A stretch of DNA of 48,224 bases, taken from the NCBI GenBank assembly GCA_010672585.1, contig JAAHGF010000043.1:1-48224 (forward strand), in the 5' to 3' direction. Below are positions 42,585 to 48,224 of the stretch, one piece after another. This stretch comes from Okeania sp. SIO1I7. GTDB taxonomy: Bacteria > Cyanobacteriota > Cyanobacteriia > Cyanobacteriales > Microcoleaceae. Under the pieces are notes generated by a model. That model did no database searches. It was not told where the DNA came from and saw only the letters and a program-made list of their open reading frames with translations. The position numbers and the translations under genes were made by a program. Numbering within the stretch: position 1 is the first letter of the stretch; every line of letters begins with the position of its first letter.

Positions 42585-44237
42585 ATGTCTATGTTTTGCG
42601 AACAATGCGAACAAACTGCCAGTGGACAAGGATGTCATCAATGGGGAGCTTGTGGCAAAAGTCCAGAACTCAACGCCATACAAGATTTATTGGTTTACTG
42701 CTTGCGTGGGTTGGCACAAGTCAGACTCCGAGCAAAAGAATTAAATATTCCCACAACAGAAATAGATATTTTCATCTGTGAGTCAATATTTGCCACAATG
42801 ACAAATGTTAACTTTAACAAAAAAAGCTTTGCTGAATATATCAAACAGGCGATCGCTCACCGGGAAAATCTGAAAACAAAAATCCAAGAAACTAATACAT
42901 CTATTCAATGGTCTGCTTTAGTTAACTACCAACCAGACTATACAGAAAGTTTATCCCTCCAAGGCGAAAATGTTTCCCTGAAATTTCTTACTCAGTCTGG
43001 CAGTAACGTTGATATATTCTCCCTCAAACTCACCGTTATTTATGGCATCAAAGGAGTTGCTTCTTACAATTTCCATGCTCAGGAGTTGGGAGAAGAAGAT
43101 GAAAAAATTTATGACTTCATCGCCGAAGCATTAGTTGCCCTGGATAACCAAGACCTTACCCTGGATGACTGGGTAAACCTAGCGTTGAAAGTGGGAGAAA
43201 TTAATCTCAAAACAATGGAACTTTTAGATGCAGGTCATACCAAAACCTACGGTCATCCCGTTCCCACCACCGTACCTTTGAACCCCCGGACAGGAAAAGC
43301 AATTTTAGTTTCTGGGCACGATATTAGACAACTCGCAGAAATCTTAAAACAAACTGCTAATACTGGCATTACCGTCTACACTCATGGAGAACTTTTACCT
43401 GCTCACGGTTATCCGCTGTTGAAGCAACAATATTCTCACTTCTACGGTCACTATGGCACCGCTTGGCAGAATCAAACTAAGGATTTTGCTAAGTTCCCTG
43501 GTCCAGTTATCGTCACAACTAATTGTTTGATGCCTCCCCATGAAAATTATGAGGATAAGTTGTTTAGTATTGGTCCGGTGGGATATCCCGGAATGACTCA
43601 TTTGGATGCGACAACAGATGGTATCCCTGATTTTACTTCTGTAATTCAAAAGGCGTTGTCGATGCCTGGGTTTACTGAAGATGGTGAACCGAAACAGGTA
43701 ATGGTTGGTTTTGCTCGAAATACAGTTTTGAATGTTGCTGATACTGTGGTAGAGGCAGTGAAACAAGGAAAAATTCGTCATTTCTTTTTAGTCGGTGGTT
43801 GCGATGGAGCAAAACCTGACCGCAATTATTATACGGAATTTGTGGAAAAGGTACCAGAAGATTGTGTGGTTTTGACTCTTGCTTGTGGTAAATTCCGCTT
43901 TTTCGATCAAGAAATGGGTATGATTGGGGAAATTCCTCGGTTGATGGATGTTGGTCAATGTAATGATGCTTATTCGGCAATTCAAATTGCTGTAGGTTTG
44001 GCAAAAGCTTTTGATGTGGGTGTGAACGAGTTGCCGTTGTCGATGATTTTGTCTTGGTATGAGCAGAAGGCAGTAGCTGTATTGTTGACTTTATTATATT
44101 TGGGAATTCAGGATATTCGGTTGGGACCAACTTTACCTGCATTTATTTCGCCCAATGTGTTCCAGTTGTTAAGCCAAAAGTATAATTTACAGGCGATCGC
44201 TACTCCGGATGAAGATTTAGCTGCTTGTTTGGGTTGA
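42585..44237 (+). CDS. hcp: Hybrid cluster protein (hydroxylamine reductase-like)
   Basis: A 550-residue FeS protein with an N-terminal cubane-cluster motif C5-x2-C8-x8-C17-x5-C23 (FCEQCEQT, GCHQWGACGKS), the short spacing of class I Hcp. It also has the hybrid-cluster ligands in VVTTNCLMPPHENYEDK, VGGCDGAKPD, LTLACGKFRF and VGQCNDAYSA. Hcp reduces nitric oxide and hydroxylamine and takes part in S-nitrosylation in E. coli; the role in cyanobacteria is less clear. AGGAG lies 8 bp before ATG 42585. It sits between hup accessory genes, so linkage to hydrogen or nitrogen metabolism is possible. Confidence 0.95.
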   Translation: MSMFCEQCEQTASGQGCHQWGACGKSPELNAIQDLLVYCLRGLAQVRLRAKELNIPTTEIDIFICESIFATMTNVNFNKKSFAEYIKQAIAHRENLKTKIQETNTSIQWSALVNYQPDYTESLSLQGENVSLKFLTQSGSNVDIFSLKLTVIYGIKGVASYNFHAQELGEEDEKIYDFIAEALVALDNQDLTLDDWVNLALKVGEINLKTMELLDAGHTKTYGHPVPTTVPLNPRTGKAILVSGHDIRQLAEILKQTANTGITVYTHGELLPAHGYPLLKQQYSHFYGHYGTAWQNQTKDFAKFPGPVIVTTNCLMPPHENYEDKLFSIGPVGYPGMTHLDATTDGIPDFTSVIQKALSMPGFTEDGEPKQVMVGFARNTVLNVADTVVEAVKQGKIRHFFLVGGCDGAKPDRNYYTEFVEKVPEDCVVLTLACGKFRFFDQEMGMIGEIPRLMDVGQCNDAYSAIQIAVGLAKAFDVGVNELPLSMILSWYEQKAVAVLLTLLYLGIQDIRLGPTLPAFISPNVFQLLSQKYNLQAIATPDEDLAACLG

Positions 44238-44255
44238 TTGGGATGTTTATCGTCA

Positions 44256-44310
44256 GAATTTAGAATTCAGAATTTAGAATTTAGAATTCAGAATTCAGAA
44301 TTTAGAAGTA
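44256..44310. repeat. AGAATTCAGAATTT tandem repeats after hcp
   Basis: About seven degenerate copies of the heptamer AGAATT(C/T). A shorter copy lies before gvpK (37686-37720). The motif is low-complexity. Confidence 0.8.
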
Positions 44311-44421
44311 AAGAAAGGATTTGAATAGCATGAATTTTTAAATTCGTATTCAATAGAACATCTGTATTAAGATCGGGAGTCAGGAGTTAGCTATTGATAG
44401 TGGCGTGAACCACCTAAAAAT

Positions 44422-44537
44422 GTAGGTTGGGTAGAATGAAGTGTTAGCGCAGTTTCCCGGAGGGAAACCCAACACGCGCGTTGTTGTTCGGTTTATCCTA
44501 CGGATAAGCTCCGAAGATCCTTTCTCAACCCAACCTA
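44422..44537. repeat. MITE-like element with GTAGGTTGGGT ends
   Basis: GTAGGTTGGGT and its exact inverse at 44527-44537. The inside has GTTAGCGCAGTTTCCCGGAG and an ACCCAACAC segment. It is related to 25958-26127. The remaining spacer to the TPR gene (44538-44892) is AT-rich with no clear feature. Confidence 0.78.
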
Positions 44538-44892
44538 CGGTTATTAATACCAATTTTATTTTCATCTAAATAAGTAGCCAAGATAACAGTTTTTTTTAAT
44601 GGTAAATGATATTAATAGTGTCGTTTTCATCAAAAAATTAGTCTGCTCTGCTTTCTCTCTCATCCCTCTACCTTATTCCTTACCTTCATAAATATTGGTT
44701 CTGTAGATCGCCGGATTTAGCGTAGTATGCGATCAATAATATTACTCAAATTCGGCAAAAATATAAAAAGAGTATAAACAATAAGAGGGTAATTGAGTAT
44801 ATTGATAAAATAAAAATAACTTTAAAGTTAGACTTGGATAATCATAACAAAAACAACATATTTTTGTTGAAAATACTAATTTATTAAAAACT

Positions 44893-45918
44893 GTGCTTCA
44901 AACTATTAGTGATACCTCCGTTAGAGCAGCATTGAAAGCTATAGAATCTGAATCAGCAAATGTTGCAGAAAAAATTCAGATGCTGATAGAAATGGCAAAT
45001 GGGTTGCAACAAAAACCAAAAGACCCTAAACAACTAGATGATGCTATTGGTTTATATCAACAAGCTATAGAATTATCCAGCAACGATTATCCTTTGCTGC
45101 AAGCAAGAGCATTGGTAGGAATGGCAACAGCCTTAAGATCTATGCCAGGAGAAGGACCAGATCTATTGCTGGAGGCAAGAGAAGCTTATGAAACTGCCCT
45201 AGAAATATTACGGGAAGAAGGAATACCTGAAGAAGTTGCAGAAGTGGAAATGAATTTAGGCTTGGTATTACAAGCATTAGTTAATTTTAACTTGGCAACA
45301 ACTAAACAGGTAATAGAAACATATCAACGGGGGTTACTAATATTTACCGCAGATAAACACCCGCAAGAATATGCCATATTACAGAATAATATCGCGATCG
45401 CCTATCTCTCGATGACCCTATCTCCAGAAAGAGAAGGTATGCGACAAGCAATGGCAGTACAATCATTTGAGGAAGCATTAAAGGCAGTTAACCTCATCGA
45501 ACATCCCAAGGAATATGCGATGTTGCAAAACAACTTGGCCAATGCCTTACAATACCTCCCCAGTCTGCATCCGGTAGATAATAATTTGCGGGCATTAACT
45601 GCATACAATGAAGCCTTGAAAGTCCGTACTGCAAAAGATACACCATTAGAGTATGCAGCTACAATCTCTAATAAAGCCAACCTGCTATACAACTTACCAG
45701 ATAATCCAAAACACCCAGAAGCAGGAAATCAGCAAAATCTACTCCAGGCAAAAATGCTCTACGAAGAAGCTCAAGCAATTTTTTGTCAGTATAGCGAAGT
45801 AGAAAGAGCAACAATAGTTTCGGAAGCATTAGCAGCAGTAGAAAGTGAACTATCACTTTTTGATGTTGAAATAGCAGTCAGCGGTCAGCGGTCAGCCATC
45901 AGCTCTCAAGGCGTATGA
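44893..45918 (+). CDS. TPR-type protein of the hup accessory group, repeat-derived C-terminus
   Basis: A 341-residue helical-repeat protein. TPR-like pairs include DDAIGLYQQAIELSSNDYPL, EAREAYETALEILREEG, TYQRGLLIFTADKHPQEYAI and SFEEALKAVNLIEHPKEYAM. It corresponds by position and type to the TPR protein in the gene group upstream of the Nostoc hyp operon. The start is GTG at 44893, as no ATG is available. The last residues (after DVE: IAVSGQRSAISSQGV) are encoded by the repeat element beginning at 45868, so the native C-terminus was replaced or extended by that insertion. Confidence 0.82.
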   Translation: MLQTISDTSVRAALKAIESESANVAEKIQMLIEMANGLQQKPKDPKQLDDAIGLYQQAIELSSNDYPLLQARALVGMATALRSMPGEGPDLLLEAREAYETALEILREEGIPEEVAEVEMNLGLVLQALVNFNLATTKQVIETYQRGLLIFTADKHPQEYAILQNNIAIAYLSMTLSPEREGMRQAMAVQSFEEALKAVNLIEHPKEYAMLQNNLANALQYLPSLHPVDNNLRALTAYNEALKVRTAKDTPLEYAATISNKANLLYNLPDNPKHPEAGNQQNLLQAKMLYEEAQAIFCQYSEVERATIVSEALAAVESELSLFDVEIAVSGQRSAISSQGV

Positions 45919-46028
45919 TGGGGGTTTCCTACCCCCAGAACACACACACCATTAATTTTTTAGAATAAGCGTGGGGGACACCGAACCCGCCGATTTTAGC
46001 TAAAAGCTGATAGCTGATAGCTAGTTAA
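45868..46028. repeat. AGCTATCAGC-ended element, copy 2 (inverted relative to 23461)
   Basis: GAAATAGCAGTCAGCGGTCA at the left, CTGATAGCTAGTTAAG at the right and a central GATGGGGGTTTCCTACCCCC hairpin. It is collinear with the reverse complement of 23461-23652. Its first 50 bp are translated as the TPR protein's tail. Confidence 0.78.
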
Positions 46029-46064
46029 GTCAGCAGTTACTAAATAAAAAGGAGAATCAACGAA

Positions 46065-46355
46065 ATGAGCAGTCTAATTACTGTTTTCAATACTCTGATT
46101 ACAGACTTGGAAGCTATACCAAGCTTTCAAATTTTTATCAGTGACTTAGTTACTGGAGAAATTACTCTACTAACAGCCATATTTTGGCTAGGACTTGCTA
46201 GCGGAATTTCGATTATCGCTGGTGCTATTGGTGGAATATGGTTAGCAAGAAAAGATTTAGGTTATAGTCTAGCTGCCATGATTGGTGGGCTGTTTGGCCC
46301 TGCTGGTGTAATTCCGGCAGTTATTGTTGGCTTGGCAATTTTAAAATTTGTTTAG
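46065..46355 (+). CDS. Small glycine-rich membrane protein
   Basis: 96 residues with two hydrophobic segments (ITLLTAIFWLGLASGISIIA, MIGGLFGPAGVIPAVIVGLA) joined by WLARKDLGYS. The glycine-rich helices suggest close packing. No family is recognised. AAAGGAG precedes ATG 46065 by about 10 bp. Located between the TPR and NifU/Rieske genes, it may belong to the hydrogenase accessory group or be incidental. Confidence 0.68.
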   Translation: MSSLITVFNTLITDLEAIPSFQIFISDLVTGEITLLTAIFWLGLASGISIIAGAIGGIWLARKDLGYSLAAMIGGLFGPAGVIPAVIVGLAILKFV

Positions 46356-46548
46356 GAGCAAGACATTAATTTGGGGAGGATGCACAGATGTTTGGCATCT
46401 TGCTCGCTGATTAGACATCTGGTGATCATAAAAAATAAAATCAATTGTCACACTCTTATTTATCAATTCTTTCCCCTACTGCCTCTTTTGGAGGAGATGT
46501 CTAATTAATGTATTTGTCAACCCTCAGTTGAAAAAAGGAGAAACAATT

Positions 46549-46773
46549 ATGCTAGAAGTTGGTTGGTTTAGCACCAAATTATTACTCAAAGGAAAACTAC
46601 TACGAAATCCATTTTATTTTTTCAAACAAGTAACTATAGCTACTTCTTTTGGTGCTTTATTACTAATAGCAATGGCAAAAATGGGCACAACACTATTGCT
46701 TCCAATTATTATTTCTAGTCTGGTAACTGGAATCTCTATGCCATTTTTGCTGAAAGATCTGAAGTTGCAATAG
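46549..46773 (+). CDS. Small two-helix membrane protein
   Basis: 74 residues from ATG 46549 (AAAGGAG ends 8 bp upstream; an in-frame TTG at 46528 is less likely). Two hydrophobic segments (FGALLLIAMAKMGTTLLLPI, IISSLVTGISMPFLL) follow a basic N-terminus (KLLLKGKLLRNPFYFFKQ). Unrecognised; possibly paired with the preceding membrane protein. Confidence 0.6.
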   Translation: MLEVGWFSTKLLLKGKLLRNPFYFFKQVTIATSFGALLLIAMAKMGTTLLLPIIISSLVTGISMPFLLKDLKLQ

Positions 46774-46794
46774 GAAGAAAATCATTAAAATGAC

Positions 46795-47012
46795 CAAAAA
46801 ATTAGGTCAATAGCCTCCCCTTTTAAGGGAATAAAAAGCTGTCGTAGCGCAGCTTCCCGTAGGGTGGGATGGCGAGAGGAACTCGCCATATCCAATGAAC
46901 CAAAAGAAAAGAGAATTCTGTATTTTCAAGCCTCCCTATTACAGGAGGTACTGTTAACGCAGTTCCTCCGACAGGAGGCTAACTGATAACTGATAACTGA
47001 TAACTGATAACT
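46795..47012. repeat. Repeat-filled spacer before the NifU/Rieske gene
   Basis: AGCTTCCCGTAGGGTGGGAT and CGCCATATCCAATGAACCAA (46850-46905) match the core of the element at 4717-4938. A CCTCC..GGAGG pair around GTTAACGCAGTTCCTCCGAC follows. Then five AACTGAT heptamers (46980-47014) run right up to the GTG start at 47016. Confidence 0.7.
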
Positions 47013-47015
47013 GAA

Positions 47016-47888
47016 GTGACTCAAGCTAAACTTCCTTTGCAAGAATCTGTGAGTCTAGAATCTCTAGTATCTGATATTACTCACTTTGAGCAGGCGATCG
47101 CTCATTGGGATGAAAATCAAAAGGTAGTGGTTGAAGGGTTGAAAAATGCCATAGAAGCATTACACAAAGAAGCTTTAACCCGATTAATTCGTAGTGTTAA
47201 ACAGGAGTCTATGCCAGCATTGCGTCAGGCAGTGCAAGATGAAGTAGTTTATAGTCTACTGCGCTACCACGAATTGATTAAACCACCTACACCTTCTCTA
47301 GAAATTAGGATTCAACAGGCATTAGATGAAGTGCGTCCCGGTTTGCAAAGCCATAATGGCAATGTGGAATTAGTCGCCATCAAACTACCCGATACCGTGG
47401 AAGTAAAATTAGTGGGAAATTGTAGTAATTGTCCTGCTTCAACCTTAACCATGAAAGAAGGAGTCGAGCAGGCAATTAAAACCCACTGTCCGGAAATCAA
47501 AAATGTGGTTTCGGTCAATACTCCGGTTAGTGGAAAAGCAAACAATACTATTGCGAGTCCCTTTGCTGCACAAGAGGAAACAGGTTGGGTTGCTTTAGCA
47601 AATATTGACCAGATACCGAAAGGTGGTATTTTAACTATTGATGTGGATGGGTTGAAATTAATTTTGACTCGTGTGGGTAATAATGTCATTGCCTATCGTA
47701 ATAGTTGTAGTCATTTAGCTAAACCTTTAGATAAAGGAGAAGTAATAGAAGGTATTCTAACTTGCCCATTTCATAACTTTAAGTATAACTTAGCAACCGG
47801 AGAATGTTTAACTGCTCCAGAAATGACCTTACAACAATATCCGGTAACTATGAGAGGCGATCGGATTTTGATTCAGTGTGATGCGTAA
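47016..47888 (+). CDS. NifU C-terminal domain + Rieske [2Fe-2S] fusion (hup accessory)
   Basis: 290 residues. Residues 1-90 are helical. Residues about 90-165 form a NifU-type scaffold domain with the cluster-binding CSNCPAST (CxxC). Residues about 190-290 are a Rieske domain with CSH (NSCSHLAKPLDKGEV) and CPFH (GILTCPFHNFKYNLATGECL), giving two Cys and two His ligands. A NifU/Rieske protein of this kind lies between hupSL and hyp in Nostoc and has been proposed to help build HupS FeS clusters. The start is GTG at 47016, immediately after heptamer repeats; no Shine-Dalgarno is visible. Confidence 0.9.
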   Translation: MTQAKLPLQESVSLESLVSDITHFEQAIAHWDENQKVVVEGLKNAIEALHKEALTRLIRSVKQESMPALRQAVQDEVVYSLLRYHELIKPPTPSLEIRIQQALDEVRPGLQSHNGNVELVAIKLPDTVEVKLVGNCSNCPASTLTMKEGVEQAIKTHCPEIKNVVSVNTPVSGKANNTIASPFAAQEETGWVALANIDQIPKGGILTIDVDGLKLILTRVGNNVIAYRNSCSHLAKPLDKGEVIEGILTCPFHNFKYNLATGECLTAPEMTLQQYPVTMRGDRILIQCDA

Positions 47889-47905
47889 ATACGTGTGACT
47901 CTTTC

Positions 47906-48118
47906 CTATATTGATATGCGTACATAATTTTCATATCTTATGAGAAATTCTTCTGTAGATAACTGATATTTAGTCTCAAATTTCTGCAGTCTTTGTTTTG
48001 TTCGTTCAATACCATCAGACGGCGTTGGTGAATTAAGGTATGATTGGAGAAATTCGCGATCGCTGCTAATATCTATAGAACCCCTGAGTGGTATCTTTTG
48101 AAGAAAAGGTATACTTAG
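47906..48118 (-). pseudogene. Fragment of a small cyanobacterial hypothetical (possible antitoxin-like) gene
   Basis: The minus-strand frame reads PLRGSIDISSDREFLQSYLN, SPTPSDGIERTKQRLQKFET and KYQLSTEEFLIRYEN, then an abrupt YVRISI and a stop. The block FETKYQLSTEEFLIRYEN is familiar from small cyanobacterial proteins often paired with toxin-like genes. No usual start codon lies in the open frame, which is closed upstream by TAA (48119-48121). The usual tail after RYEN is missing, so I call it a broken gene. Confidence 0.5.
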
Positions 48119-48224
48119 TTAGTCATAGAGCTGGCGTTGTGCCCACAGCGTACGCCAATTATCATCAACAACAGTTGGGTAAATGCCAGCCTTCAAACAG
48201 TTTGACAGACTTCGAATAGGTCTT
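48119..48224 (-). CDS. C-terminal end of an unidentified gene, cut by the window edge
   Basis: The minus strand is open from the edge to TAA at 48119-48121, reading RPIRSLSNCLKAGIYPTVVD and DNWRTLWAQRQLYD. It looks like protein-coding sequence but is too short to identify, and it could equally be part of the decayed gene next to it. Confidence 0.3.
   Translation of the reverse strand, partial: RPIRSLSNCLKAGIYPTVVDDNWRTLWAQRQLYD

Noticed and set aside
1-48224. tRNA, rRNA or known riboswitch
   Set aside because: No T-loop (GTTCGA-N-TC) in a cloverleaf context, rRNA core or riboswitch consensus was noticed by reading; a covariance-model scan would be decisive.

Overview
The window reads as chromosomal DNA of a filamentous cyanobacterium. 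It has many HIP1 octamers (GCGATCGC), heptamer-type short tandem repeats between genes, a cyanobacterial uptake hydrogenase (hupS, hupL, hupW) and a cyanobacterial-type gas-vesicle locus (two gvpA, gvpC, gvpN, gvpJ, gvpK, gvpF/L, gvpG). AT-rich coding DNA, long repeat-filled spacers and decayed genes suggest an Oscillatoriales/Microcoleaceae-like genome (Trichodesmium, Okeania, Lyngbya or similar). The genus is inference; no rRNA or tRNA gene was found.

Layout. 1-9.3 kb: decayed tnpB copies, a BioD/DRTGG protein, a carotenoid oxygenase broken by an IS5-type remnant, a DprA-like protein, a MAPEG protein, a HoxW-like hydrogenase protease, a Uma2 nuclease, a wrecked nuclease-like gene, and a small gene pair ending in an aspartic protease. 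9.3-18.4 kb: two copies of a trypsin + formylglycine-generating-enzyme-fold (FGE) gene, each beside a paralogous 90-residue gene, bracket a nucleotidyltransferase gene that has lost its HEPN partner, a nine-unit 83-bp tandem array, hupS, hupL and a Doc toxin-antitoxin pair. A Trypco1-like gene overlaps the second trypsin-FGE gene. 18.5-20.3 kb: Uma2 and GNAT genes.

20.7-38.3 kb is the gas-vesicle island. On the minus strand lie gvpA-gvpC-gvpA, a 675-residue repeat/beta-propeller protein with no family I recognise, two gvpF/L genes and a tandem-AAA (CDC48-like) ATPase. Diverging on the plus strand are gvpG, a Uma2 gene, a tandem ArsA/Get3-type ATPase, gvpN, gvpJ, gvpK and two small unassigned genes. 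An IS200/IS605 element (intact-looking tnpA, frameshifted tnpB) sits inside it.

38.5-48.2 kb returns to hydrogenase functions: hupW, two small acidic proteins, a hybrid cluster protein (hcp), a TPR protein, two small membrane proteins and a NifU-C/Rieske fusion. This resembles the conserved genes between hupSL and hyp in Nostoc that have been proposed to mature the HupS FeS subunit. The gas-vesicle island therefore lies between hupSL and the rest of its accessory genes.

Spacers are dominated by inverted-repeat (MITE-like) elements, several inside or at the ends of genes. They supply stop codons (tpr, probably hupS and the 114-residue gvp-island gene), split genes (tnpB, nuclease-like gene) or are flanked by duplicated gene ends (AAA ATPase).
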